NCBI GenBank assembly: GCA_025766275.1 | Contig: JAFKAC010000006.1 | Coordinates: forward strand, 1,302,001 to 1,366,000 | Direction: 5' to 3' | DNA length: 64,000 bases | Source of the DNA: Lactarius indigo | Lineage: Eukaryota; Basidiomycota; Agaricomycetes; Russulales; Russulaceae | Shown: positions 24,005-39,099 of the stretch, piece after piece | How positions within the stretch are numbered: position 1 is the first letter of the stretch | How the letters are laid out: each line of letters opens with the position of its first letter | The notes under the pieces: model-generated | Database searches by the model: none | What the model was told of the DNA's origin: nothing | What the model saw: only the letters and a program-made list of their open reading frames with translations | Made by a program: the position numbers and the translations under genes

Positions 24005-24635
24005 ATGTCAGGTAGAACGAATCTTGCTTCTGCATTCTACTATGATCCAGAAAATTCTTATCAAAAAGCGACGCTTGCCCATCTCTACCGTAACTCTTCC
24101 CTCATCAAAGTCGCGTCCCTCATCTCGGTACCCCCGCCAGAAGTTCGAGTGTATCTTCGGGACCTCGTATCGACCACCAATAGTACAGCAAATGAGAATT
24201 CATGTGGAAGCGTGCTCGTAGGGCAGGGAAGCGACACGGATGAATTCGGGGACATCTGTTTCTGGCTCGGAAATGGACTTTATGGCGAAGGACACGAAGC
24301 CAATGTCCTTCGCGCGTTGAATCTATATGACTCCACTCCACGGGCGCGTCATCGGCCCCATTTCACCTCGTTGCTCGACGCTCACCTATTAGCAGATAAC
24401 TTCGGGCCAATTGCAGCCCTCCACGTCGCTCCCACCGTCTTTCAAGCTTCTGCACTTGAACGAGTTCACCAAGCTGTCCGTTCTCTTGGCCAAACTACGC
24501 GACAAATTTTACTTCTGTGTGAACAGCGGCCCGCGTGCCAATGGCACCACTATGCATTTTCTTGTCGGTCGTCTAGCAGAAGGGAGTTTATCCGGCTGGG
24601 TAGGACTCGTCGGTATTGGCATGTCACTAGAATGA
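24005..24635 (+). CDS. Unrecognised small protein
   Basis: No family recognised. The ATG at 24005 gives a clean open frame (MSGRTNLASAFYYDPENSYQ ... VPPPEVRVYLRDLV ... FGDICFWLGNGLYGEG) to about residue 140. The better-looking C-terminus (LLHLNEFTKLSVLLAKLRDK, FYFCVNSGPRANG, GRLAEGSLSGWVGLVGIG) is in the next frame and stops at 24635. A single surplus base between about 24411 and 24452 would join them, as in the neighbouring genes. The product would be about 210 residues, soluble, without an obvious signal peptide. Confidence 0.5.
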
Positions 24636-24817
24636 GCTTTCGATAATCATTTAATGTCTTATGCCGTATTGGCCTTTGAGGGTGTCCGATTTCGCTGAGT
24701 GTCAACTTGTTATCTACGAGCTCTTACAGTGAATGAAAGGTCGTACGTGATTGTTTGGTTACAAGCATGCTCGCTGAGGGCTACGCACTCCGAATTATCA
24801 TAGTAGTACCAGTACGC

Positions 24818-26571
24818 TCACATCCCCTTTCTCAAATTTTCGAACTTGCTTCCTTCGTACTGCAGCCAATTGGGTTGTGTGTCGAGCTCCCCCATCGCAT
24901 CTTTCACCACCCGTACGAGACTCCTTCCGAGTTGTCCCTCCTTCCCATGACCACCTTCCATGCCTTCCCTTGATGCTCCACCTTTGTCACCGCTGAGCTC
25001 CCAAAACATACTGCCTCCCAAACCTTCTCGCGCGATATACTCGCCCTTCCATCGTCCGACAACTTCGTCGTCATAGCTAATCATCTCCTTGTGCACGTAA
25101 TTGTACGTCCAGCTCGCCATCACCCGCTCGTCACGGAGAATATATGATCCTGGGAGTGGAAGTGCACGGTAGTCATAGACGCCCGACTCCCAGCTCCCCT
25201 GACCAAGACCCGAAAAAGGTGTTCCTGGTCCGTCCGTGTTGAGGAAAGAGCGCCCATACAGAGGAACGCCCAGTATGACCCGATGCCGTGGGACACCATG
25301 AGAAATGTACCACTGGACGGCTTGCGAGGCGCTAATTGCACCACCAAACATGTTGGCCTGATGGTTGGCTACTTTGTCCCAAGAACCGGCTACGTCGACC
25401 GTTAGCCACGGAGAAGAATAGAAGCAGTAAACACGAACAGAAGTCGTAAGCCATGAGGTTCCAAAAGTCGAGCAATGGGACCATCTCTCGGATATGTAGC
25501 TTATGGTAGTTGTCTGGTCCACATGGTGCTGCTATCTGTTAAACCTTAGTGAGGTAGCACTTTCACCTTGTAATAATGGCGCCCACGGTCAACAAGAAGC
25601 GGTAGTCCGCATACTTGCGGCGTGCGTGTTCGTCCAACGCCGCCCTCAACTCGCGCAGTAGCTCCACGTATCCCCTTGCTTGAGCATCATTCTGTGGATA
25701 CTCGTAGTCAATGTCCAAGCCGTCCAAGCCGTAATCCTCTACAAGCGATACAGCCGATCTGACGAACTCGACACGGTGAGCCGGTGAAACAACCACCGGG
25801 TGGAAGGACGGCGAGTAGGTCCAACCACCGATGGAAAGCAGAAGCTTGAGATGACGGTGTTGCTTCTTTAGCATGTATATCGCCTTGAAGTTACCATAGA
25901 GATTCGTTCCCGAATCAGACCATGAGTCACCCGGATAGTGGATATCTTGGTCCGCCCAGAGGTCGGAAAGGAAGACTTCACCGGTGTTAGGTCGGATATT
26001 TGCGAAGGCGTAAAGTATGTGACTGCATGGAAGGGTAGTGCGTTTAATTTCGTCGTTACTAAGGTAATGAGGGTCTGAGCATGACATACGTGAGGTCTTG
26101 AGCTGGTATCGAAGAAGGCGGAAACTTGCGTCCGTAGATACCCCTGCGTTAGGAAGTTGGCAGCTGATACGGGGATTAAACACGATCGTGCAACTGACCA
26201 ATTCACAAAACTAGAGTTGGTGCATTCATTAACTATCATCCAAGATAAATTCGCGAACCCACTATCCAACGCTATACTTCCCAGGTGGCATTGCCGTTTC
26301 TGTTGTTGTCTCTGTCGCCGTCTCGTTGTTGAGGACAGCGGGTTCTTTGGTCCCAGTCTGCAAGGGTGAAGAAACAGATAAGCTTGGTGATGCAATCCGG
26401 ACGGCCGGCACGGTCCACGGTCCTAATTTGTACAATGACGCAACCGCTAGACAGCCGAAAAAGGAGGGAGAAAACGACTGCAACAACGCGGGACTTTTTA
26501 GAACGAGTGGGAGACAGAATGTATGGAGGTGAATTGTCCGTATTTGCGACAGTATCGTAAGTGGTGGTCAT
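24818..26571 (-). CDS. GH18 chitinase with N-terminal membrane anchor
   Basis: Glycoside hydrolase 18 endochitinase acting on chitin at the cell surface. The catalytic signature DGLDIDYEYP (DxxDxDxE, about 25700-25730) is clear. It is preceded by KLLLSIGGWTYSPSFHPVV and followed by APCGPDNYHKLHIREMVPLL, DFWNLMAYDF, VPRHRVILGVPLYGRSF and the terminal barrel strand LGGSMFWELSGD; stop at 24818. The N-terminus from ATG 26571 is not a cleavable signal: a basic stretch (SPTRSKKSR) precedes one hydrophobic segment, then a Thr/Glu linker (NNETATETTTETAMPPG), suggesting a type II membrane anchor. The A-run 26458-26462 holds one surplus base exactly inside the membrane segment. Introns lie near 25410-25440 and 25525-25570. 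Confidence 0.9.
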
Positions 26572-26651
26572 GCAATCAGAGCCACTGAAGTGACCATCTC
26601 AGGACTATAGGTTACACGTGATTTTTCCTGAATTAATGAGAAATAATATGT

Positions 26652-27014
26652 TTATAAAATAAAAATAAAAATAAGTGCGACCGATATCATCGCATCCGAG
26701 TCTGTATATACATTTTTAAAAATTAAAAATTCATCACATCCCGCCACTGCAGTGAAATCCAACCATTGACAGACCTCACTGCCTACAGTAGAATAAACGG
26801 GGAAAGGCGCTGACTGCAAGACTAGCGTCAACGCGTCAATCTGGGCCAAGGGTTCCAGTCGTTTCTTGCCCACAGCCTTCAATCCCTCTCTGTCCTTGTC
26901 TTGTATTATTTCAAACCACGCATATAGACCACTCCAAACACTAGAATGGACGGCTCCTTGTTTATTCCACTCTTTGAGTCTCTTCGATCTGCGCCTACCG
27001 CACCTGGTACGCAT
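26652..27014 (-). CDS. Doubtful hypothetical ORF between chitinase and EF3
   Basis: A 120-codon frame (ending QWLDFTAVAGCDEFLIFKN plus an AT-rich tail) with balanced composition but no recognised domain. It lies in the presumed upstream region of EF3 and may be nothing. The far end is a low-complexity A/T tract (26640-26672). Confidence 0.18.
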   Translation of the reverse strand: MRTRCGRRRSKRLKEWNKQGAVHSSVWSGLYAWFEIIQDKDREGLKAVGKKRLEPLAQIDALTLVLQSAPFPVYSTVGSEVCQWLDFTAVAGCDEFLIFKNVYTDSDAMISVALIFIFIL

Positions 27015-27040
27015 CCGAGCGAAGCTATCTGATAGATAGT

Positions 27041-30000
27041 GATTCTACCCATCACCCAGATGCGAAAGCGGCATCCGATAAACTAGCTCAAGAAATCTCA
27101 AAGCAGGGTTTCTCATCCTTCCAGTTAGTGAAAACACCTTGTTTATGTCGATTGTCCCAATAAAGTTATTCTCTAGCCATGGAAAAGTCATCGAGACGAT
27201 GCACAGATTCGCTACCAACAAAACGTCCGGTTATGAACGTGAATCTGCGGCCATAGGCGTTCCAGTCCTTTGCTGCTGTTCTTGGCCCTCCCGCTGCGCC
27301 TGTCCTCCTACCCTCTCTCCCGACTCTATTCGATCTCTACATGGACAAAGGCGAGGTTGTTCGCCAGGCTGCCGCTGGAGCAACAAAAGCTATCCTGAAA
27401 CTTTTCCCACCCGAATCCACTCACTTAGTCTTTAAAACACTAGAAGGCAGTTATAGAGAACGGCAAAGTGGCGAACGAAGGCAGCTGCGCTTGATGCAAT
27501 GAGAACCTTCGTCAGTGGCGCCGAAGAAGCTGTTGCCACTGAGCTTGCTGCGATCTTGCCTCCCGTCACCGCAGCTATGCATGACACGAAAAATGAGGTG
27601 CGCCGCACGCCGATCATCCAATCGAATGTCCGCTGAATAAAATTACCGAAAGGTTACTTCTGCAGCTGTCAAGTGTGCGACTGCATTGTGCACAACTCTT
27701 GCTAATGCAGATTTGGCACCGCACATCCCAATACTCGTCAAATGCATGTCCGATCCAACGTCTGTCCCGCTCTGCATCAAGTCCCTTTCCAATACGACCT
27801 TCGTAGCCGAAGTCACCGCACCTGCCCTTGCTGTTCTCGTTCCACTTCTCACACGTGCGCTGAACGATCGAAGTATGGAAGTTCAGAGGCGGACTGTGGT
27901 CGTCATTGATAACTTAGTCAAATTGGTCCGCGATCCCAGTCGTGGCTGCGACCTATCTAGGTCCCTTGGTGATCGGCGTGAATAAGATCGCGGAGGGTGC
28001 CGCATTTCCTGAGGTTCGTCCTGTTTAGGTTGGCTTCGACTCATAGCGACTAACCTTGATCGCAGGTCCGTGCTTTCGCAGAAGGGGCATTGAACACGTT
28101 GCAAAAAGCTGGTGCATCATCAGGAGCCGATGCCTTGCCTCCACGGGACGTCACTGCTGAAGTCATCATCGCACGGAAGGCTCTTTCCGAACATCCTTCT
28201 GGGGAAGGCTGGTGGCTTGCTCTCTGCTCAGGACCCTTACTTGGCCATAGTTTTGGATTTCACGGCGTCCCTTGTCGCAGACCTCGTTTACAAAAAAAGA
28301 TACTCCGACAAGAACTGTTTGGCGTGGTTGTGTTGGGGTTTACGTGGCTCCTTGGCTGCCGAATGTGAAGGATGGCGGTACGGCGTTTGCTGAGCTGGTT
28401 TGGAAACACTTCCATGCTATCGAAAGAGTCAGTCTCTTTCGTGGGCCTTATCCCCAACGCTCACCACGCCACCGTTTCAGGCGAAGCACGCTCACGCTAA
28501 TGATGCAGACTCGGAAGATGAGGAGGTCCTCTGTGACACCGTGTTCTCCCTTGCTTATGGCGCCCTCCTCCTTCTATCGCACACAAGCCTCAAGCTCTAC
28601 CGCGGGCGCCGCTACGGTATCCTTGGTGCGAACGGGTCCGGGAAGTCAACTCTTATGCGTCAATTGCGGGATGGAAAAGTGGAGAATTTCCCGCCCCAAG
28701 ACCAATTGCGCTGCGTTATGGTCGAACACTCACTCCAAGGAGAAGACACGTCGTTGTCCGTGATTGACTTTATCGTGTCAGGTGAGCCCCGCCTATTCGG
28801 CCCGGAGAGCAACCCCATCGATTTATTTGTGTTGCATAGATAAGGGCCTAGCGCACATCCCGCGGGATAAGATTCAGGAGCAGCTCCGGGAAGTCGGTTT
28901 TGACAGCTCGCGACAAACTGAGGTCGTTGGTGGCCTATCTGGGGGCTGGAAAATGAAGCTTGAATTGGCCAGAGCTATGCTGTACAATGCTGATCTTTTG
29001 CTGCTCGATGAGGTCTGTCACCAATTAATATGTGGCCGCTTCCTAGGCTGATTTCCTGCTTCTAGCCTACCAACCACGTATGTGACTAGTGTGTCCGACA
29101 GAGTGGCTTGACACTCATATACCGGGTTGCAGTTAGACCGGGCTTCAGTCGCATGGCTAGAACAATATCTTATTGCCCACACCAACGTAACATGTTTAAT
29201 CGTCAGTCACTGACTCTAGGTCAGTCTCACCGTCATCGTAATGTAGTCGTGTCTCACCTGCCTATTTAGATTCTTAGACAATGTAACTACGGACGTCATA
29301 CACTACGAGGACAAAAAGGTTCGTACATATTCTTGCCTCCCCATAACGACGATTCATGGAGCCGTGTAGCTTGTATACTACCACGGAAACCTGTCGAAAT
29401 TCGTAGAAACTCACCCAGAAGCAAAATCGTATTATACCCTAGCCGCTACCTCAGTCAAGTTTTCTTTCCCACCGCCTGGCTCTCTCATGGGCGTCCGAAG
29501 CAATACTCGCGCCATTCTCAAAATGAATAATTGTACCTTCACATATCCGGGAAAATCAAATCCTAGTTTAATAAATGTTAGCTGCGCCTATCATTATCGA
29601 GGTCCGGTGTTCGACCAATATGTGACATTGTGGACTTACTAACAAAACGCGATAGTCGCGTAGGAATAATCGGACCCAACGGCGCGGGGAAGTCGACACT
29701 CATTAAGCTTCTCACTGTGCGTCTCCCGTGCACATTGTGTATACCGCCGCCACTGAGTCACTGTGCAGGGTGAAACAGAACCTCAAATAGGGACGGTCTA
29801 CAAACACCCTTCCCTGCGAATCGGGTATGTTTCGCAACATGCGACGCACCATATTGGTAAGCTCGTCAGTGATCGATCTTAGACATTTCCGAATTTCCCC
29901 ATTCTAGAGCGCCACCTGGAGAAGACCCCAATTCAGTATATTCAATGGCGGTTCCAAGATGGCCATGATCGTGAGTTCTCTTGGGGTAGTTCTTATGCTG

Positions 30001-31187
30001 TATGACACATTTTCCCCCGTCAAGGTGAGATTCTGGAGAAGGCCACCCGTGTTTTGACAGACGAAGAAAAAGCAGTTCTCAATAAAGACTTTGTTGGAAA
30101 AAACGGCCAACGTAGAAAACTAGAAGTGCGTCTAACTCTACATTCTTATTTGTACATCCCGGACTGAAGCAACATTGCATCTAGCTCATCATGGGCCGTC
30201 AAAAGCTGAAGAAGTCACTCCAGTACGAGATCAAGTGGCAAGGTCTAGATCACAAGTTCAATACGTGGATTCCACGCGACGAGCTTCTTGAAAAGGGTTT
30301 CCAGAAAATCGTGTCGCAAGTTTGACGACCTAGAAGCGTCGAGAGAAGGCGCAGGACAGCGGGACACCTCCGCTCATAGTCGTTCGGAAGCACCTCGAAG
30401 ACATAGGTTTAGATGGCGACATTGCGCAGTATAATGAAATAGCTGGCCTTTCAGGTGGTAAGTTACGTTTCCATATTTGTTGGAGAGCCCATCCCAATTA
30501 TAGTTTCATTCATTTGAAGGTCAGAAGATCAAGCTCGTCATCGGTGCATGTCTTTGGAACAACCCCCAGGTACAGTCTTCTTTGTACACCCCGGTACCTG
30601 AGTCGGCTTAAAGGTGGCGAAAGATCTGTGTGCTCGACGAGCCAAGCAACTTCTTAGACAGAGAAGCACTCGGTGGTCTTGCAGTTGCCATTCGCGACTG
30701 GTCTGGCGCCGTGGTACGTCCTTTTTTGTCTTTCCCTTAGACGTCAATCCGATGTGATCGAAATGAGGTTATCATATCCCATAATGAAGAATTCGTAAAT
30801 GCCCTTTGTCAGCTTCATGTAAGTTTCCACCACTACAGGCGCTGACCGGTGATTTAGGTCCTGAAATCTGGAATATTTCCGAGGGTCGAATGACACATAA
30901 GGGCAAGGCGGCGGTCGTTGAAGACGCCTTCGCCGACATCAAATCTCCGAGAGGCAGCGGCGCGAACACCCCAGTACGTTCAAGGATACACAGTCCCGCT
31001 GTTTCGGCAGCCGCAACGCCTGCAGCAAGTGGCGCGGAGGATAAGGGCACATCTTCCTGTTCCGTTAGGCAAAAAGAAAAAGCCGACACGTAACCAAATG
31101 AAGGCACAGGAAGAACGAAGGAGATTGAGAAAGTTGCATTGGTTGCAGTTCGGTGGTGTCAAGCCGGAGGACACCGACGACGATTAG
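27041..31187 (+). CDS. TEF3: Elongation factor 3 (ABC-F ATPase)
   Basis: Fungal-specific ribosomal ATPase that releases E-site tRNA. Seen in order: HEAT repeats (LPTLFDLYMDKGEVVRQAAA; CMSDPTSVPLCIKSLSNTTF; NDRSMEVQRRTVVVIDNLVK), ABC1 with Walker A GILGANGSGKST and signature GLSGGWKMKLELARAM, and PTNH|LDRASVAWLEQYL split by an intron. ABC2 follows with GIIGPNGAGKST, the chromodomain insert (YEIKWQGLDHKFNTWIP), GLSGGQKIKLV and CVLDEPSNFLDREALGG. A Lys-rich tail ends KPEDTDDD. First recognisable codons are near 27041; the start codon was not found. At least eight surplus single bases disrupt the frame: about 27256, 27468, 27938, 28212, 28316, 30319, 30361 and 31068. Either the sequence here is error-rich or this copy is decaying; introns and motifs are otherwise well kept. 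Confidence 0.9.
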
Positions 31188-33370
31188 TGTCTACACCTTT
31201 CTAGTAGATACTCCGGTCAAGCCTCGCGCATGATTGTACGGAACGTGTATTTGATAGTACTTTACAATATTTGTAGTACACACAATGCATGTTCATAAAA
31301 TTTGCCTCGCCAAAGAAACGAGATCAGTTGATCGGTGATAAGGTTTTTTCCCAGAACGTGGTAGCGGTGAGGATTCGACAGTTGCTTAGGCCTTAGGTGT
31401 GGATTTAGCCCCATGATATATAAAGCACGTGGATCAACACACGAATGCCGTATCGTTTTCGACCGAAAAACTTGCGACAAGCTCGATATCTCACGTACAG
31501 ATGAGGCTGTGTGAACTCCCCAATAGAGACTTCATTTCAGCATTTGCAAAAGGTTCCCTGAGTCTTCTATTTTTTTCTACTTTGTGCCCGAGGCGGGGGA
31601 AATGATTAGACTAACCATATCACAAGCATCATGAACACGAACACGATATCAAATATAAACTACTATGGATTTCCTTTTATAGAACTGGTACGTTCGCGTC
31701 ACTCCGCTTAGAAGAACGAATATCAGTAGGATCCGGCACAAAAATTTCGCCTGGTGGTTTCGGCCTTCATAGTATATTCCTACTCGCACCGACAGTTCGG
31801 CTTTGGAGGGAGGTCAGCATTCAAAACCCCGTTCGCCATGGTACATGCGTCGTTATCGCCCTGCACAGGCCTGTGCACAGGTATTGGCACGCCGCGCGTG
31901 TATACAGCAGCCGTTTGATGTCAGTGTTCCCTAGACAGTGGAACTACCCCACGTTCAAACGCGGAGAAGGGAAGACCTCCACCTGAATGCCCGTGTACGT
32001 CAAATGGCATTGGTCTTGACTTATGTTGTTTGACTGCGGAATACCGCCTACAACGCAGCCGCCACGACTGTGATTCGGTCCCAATTGTTGACGCCGCGTA
32101 ATATTCGAGTTGCCATGTCTTCGCCTAGTATTCTCACTGTCTTTCGTCCCTCACCGTGCCGTGGTAACTGTTTATCCAGATGGGGTCAACTAGACAACCA
32201 AGAGCGCCTTGAGGAGCGCTACGGGGCTCCGCATCCATCGCATGCTGATGCGTTAACACGCTCACGGTATGCGCGCCTATCTCTATCCCGACTTCCCCTC
32301 TCCCGCCGCTCCCCCGCCTTCGGGAGGGAGAGCGCAAAGGTAATTACAGCTCGTTATGAAATGTGTCGCCAGCGTCATTATCTCTTCCGAGATAATTTTA
32401 CGACTATGAATAACCATATCTATATAGGGATTGTCTTCGCGCAGCTTCCTATTAAGGATACATTTATCCGACAGGTTGGCCAGATACGTTAGTCTCCTTA
32501 ATACATCGTACTTCCTAGCGTTCATATGCGCCAGATGAAGTGGAGATGAATCCGGTTCTTATCCCAAGGGCCTCGCAACAGGCTGATTCCCAGCTCTCTC
32601 TTGACGGTCGTCCGGACGCGAAGTCATGCTCGCACTTACGAGAGTTGTTCTTGTATTTTTGAGCCGATTCTACGGGCCAGATATTACTTACTATGCACGA
32701 CAGACCCTAGCATTCTTCTTTGTCCGACACTTCTCCTGGACAAGCCTGGATGAGTCACATGGCCGACCTCCTAGGATATGTGATGGGGCATTCTGACATA
32801 CGGGATCATATGGAACATCTCTATCCCCTTGCAACGTACAGTTCCGGTTCCTGCCTGTGGCCGAGCTACTAAGTTTAGCCAGAATGATGCTAGTGCCCAC
32901 TCTTCACTGTGAATGATCAGTGTCCCAGAATGGAGCCTACAAAGGGGCTGATTCTGGGCACTCACGCGCTATTGTGGAGGATAAGTAATTTCGCGGTTCG
33001 CTTCGGGGACTTTTCGGTCACGGTGTATAATAAACAGTGCATGATATCCGGGATTATGTAGATGTCACCCCACGTCGAAGCGGGGTGCAATATGATACGA
33101 ACATACAGTAAGGTAAGAAAGGGATCATAGATCTAATGTAGTGCGAGATCTAAATACGTGATACAAGGATGGGAAACTCAACAGGAGTGTCTACTCGGAA
33201 GAAAACACAAAAGCGTCTGAAGTGAATGAACAAGGCAACCATAATAAATCGGAGATGAGAGAAGGGGTATGACACTAGCATATAGTAACGTAGTAGATTC
33301 TCAGTAGACACTGAAAGGAGATTGTGCTCACGGGATACCTGTTCCCGAGCGCCAACAAGCACGATACGGT
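31188..33370. other. Gene-free region of about 2.2 kb
   Basis: Longest stretch without a supportable gene. Open frames are short and in conflict on both strands, with none resembling a protein. A GC-rich block with a small hairpin (CTCCC...GGGAG) lies at about 32305-32330. No terminal repeats, target duplications or transposase remnants were seen. Confidence 0.5.
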
Positions 33371-34739
33371 TTAATATCCGCGATTAGGTCCAGGCCAGTG
33401 CCTGCCAGTGCGGGGGTCTATGTCGGCGCGGCTTCTGCCGCTGGGGGGTGAGGGAGTTTGTCCGGTCCGCATCATAGGCGGCGGAGAACGAGAAGAGTAC
33501 GTAGGTCCCGATTGCTGCACCATGGGGCTCATGAGAGCCGGGCTAGCACGGTGGTACCCAGCAACAGGCGGAGTGGGTGTAGGAACGGGTGCGGGACCCG
33601 GGTTGGATACGGGGTTCGTAGTCGATGTGGTCGCGCGCCCACCTTGGCGCATTGCTTGCCTTTTGTTCTGGAACCTAAAAGAAGGGATCAGAGATAATAA
33701 TCAGGGTGTCGACAAAAGGGGTGGACCAACCAAATTTGCACACTCCGCGCAGACATATCTAACTGCTTCGCTAGGGCAGCACGCTCTTCTGTGGATGGGA
33801 ATGCGGTCCGATTATATGTGGCATTAAGTACTTCTAATTGGCGGGCATCTGCGCGCTTGCGTTTCTTCTTTATAGTTGGCTCCGCAGCGTCAGAAGGTGG
33901 TTCATAGTCCACCGGTGACATTGCAGGAGCGTTACGGGCATAGGGAAGTTGCGGAATGGTTCGGGAGCTGACCATGGTGCGCTCTACCGAAGAGTGACCT
34001 GTTGGCATGGACTGATGGTAGTGTGAGTGAGTTGCTGCTGCGGCAGGAATAGAGCCTCGATTGGAGTTCGGTGGGTAGGCAGACGCGTGGGAGAGGTATT
34101 GGTACTGCGGGTACTCCGTCGCAGTCGCAGGGGAATACACCGCATGCGGCGAGCGCATGTCGCTTGTTGCGGTAGGCATCTGCAAGTCAGCATGAGGTTG
34201 TTGGTAGTACTGCGAGCTCTGCCCTCTGTCGTCCCGTGGGACGCTCAAAGGCCGGAGTCGCCGAGGGTCAGGCGAGCTAGAGGAAGGTGAGGCTCTATTG
34301 TAAGAGCCGTACGTTTGACTACCAAGGTACCGCGCGTCGGCAGGCTGCTGGTACGAATGGTAACTAGCCTGTGCATATCCAGATTGCTGCTGGGCAGGCG
34401 GGTCTTTGCAGCGGTGGTCAGGACGGTGAGGGATCACCGACGGTCAAAATACGCACAATAGGTTTGCTGGTCGTATGAAGACACTGGAGTAGAACGCTGC
34501 TGAGTAGTAGGATAATAGTTTCCAGGCCCTGTGTCGAAAGAGGCCAAAGTTGAGTTCACATGCGTTGAAGCGACATGAAATGACGAACCTGGGGAGTCAG
34601 AGGTTGGGAAAGCTATAGTGAGCGGCGGTAATATAGTCCTACCCTGTTCCAAGAACGAACCACTATGAGAGTCGCCGCTAGAGTGGCTCGGTCTCGACGA
34701 CCTTGCGGGATTATTGTAATTGTAATTGTGGTGGGACAT
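33371..34739 (-). CDS. Homeodomain transcription factor
   Basis: Nuclear DNA-binding protein. The homeodomain lies at about 33660-33880: a basic lead KKKRKRADARQLEVLNATYN, then FPSTEERAALAKQLDMS, and recognition helix 3 RSVQIW|FQNKRQAMRQ, split by an intron (gttggt...tttag) right after the conserved Trp. The N-terminal half is long and rich in Ser, Gln, Tyr and Pro, typical of activation regions; the C-terminus is Pro/Ser-rich and ends at 33371. The first exon starts at ATG 34739 (MSHHNYNYNNPARSSRP). The joint near 34437, where the frame passes YFDRR, is not clear (short intron or one-base error). It resembles basidiomycete fruiting/homeobox regulators, but I cannot name the ortholog. Confidence 0.9.
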
Positions 34740-35650
34740 AGCTAGCTATTACAGAAGAAGGCAAAGAGAGAATAATAACGTAGTGTGATGAGGTAGTCTC
34801 AATCCAGTACGGAGGGATTAAGTACCCAGGAACACGCGGAGTTATTAAATAAAACCACTACCGTAAACGTGCAAGGCTGTGAGCGATCCAGCCTCGAGGT
34901 TGAGTGTACAGACGGTGGTCAAGGGTTCAACGTGTTGCCAGTGGTAAGATGCAGGTTCAAATTCTGCGAAGCGAAACGTGCAAGGGAGCAGTGCAGGTAA
35001 GGCAAGGTGGGGGATGGTGAAGGGGAGGAAAGTTCAAGTTCTGCCATGAAGTAGGAACCGTCTCCCGGCGATTGGTACTAAAAGTCGATCTCAATGCCAA
35101 ACTATGGGATATTACGACACACGATGGATCTCCGGTGGATGCGTGACAGAGCGGCACCTCTGACGGGTTCCTTGAAGGTTGGCTTGAGGACGTTTGGCTC
35201 GATGGGAAGTGGATCTCTCGCGTGGCCACGGCCCGGTTTCTGAAACCCAAGGGGGCGGGTCGTTTAGCTCATAAGAATGATCGGCATGGACCGAAGGAGG
35301 TCAAGTCGCCGTTACAGGCTTGGAGTGATACTGTAAGCCAAAAAAAACAATAAACTAGCTGCATCTGGGATGTCTTGTCTCCGGCGAGAAGAACGCAGTG
35401 GCGGTCCCGTGGGCACGAAGATTGCTGAATGAATTGGGTGCCAATGGCGAAACCAGTCCAATAGAGTACCAGTGCCAGAAATGACAAGCTCAAGGTGATG
35501 AGAGTGAGGAGCACGTGTCTCGTGGCGTCACGCGTGCTTGCCTCGCATTGACAGGACCCAGTTCAGGTGGTCAGGCAGCTCAGCTCAGGCCAGTTTCCTC
35601 GGCCAGGCCGCTTGCCACCTTTCCTCGCACTGGTCCAAGGTTCCGTCCCG
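34740..35650. other. Divergent intergenic region with a weak ORF
   Basis: About 910 bases between the homeodomain gene (-) and the CRIB-kinase gene (+), so it carries both promoters. The only frame of note is on the minus strand (35514 to 35269). It opens with a hydrophobic stretch (MLLTLITLSLSFLALVLYWT) like a signal or membrane segment, followed by two Cys, but no second exon could be convincingly joined. Confidence 0.4.

Positions 35651-39099
<3,449 letters not shown>

Noticed and set aside
32070..32492. 140-codon plus-strand ORF in the gene-free gap
   Set aside because: Composition is Arg/Ser-biased, with no domain, splice context or hydrophobic pattern; it looks like chance.
34940..34970. 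T-arm-like sequence (GCAGG loop TTCAAAT, TCTGC)
   Set aside because: The hairpin pairs well, but no matching acceptor stem or anticodon arm could be found around it.
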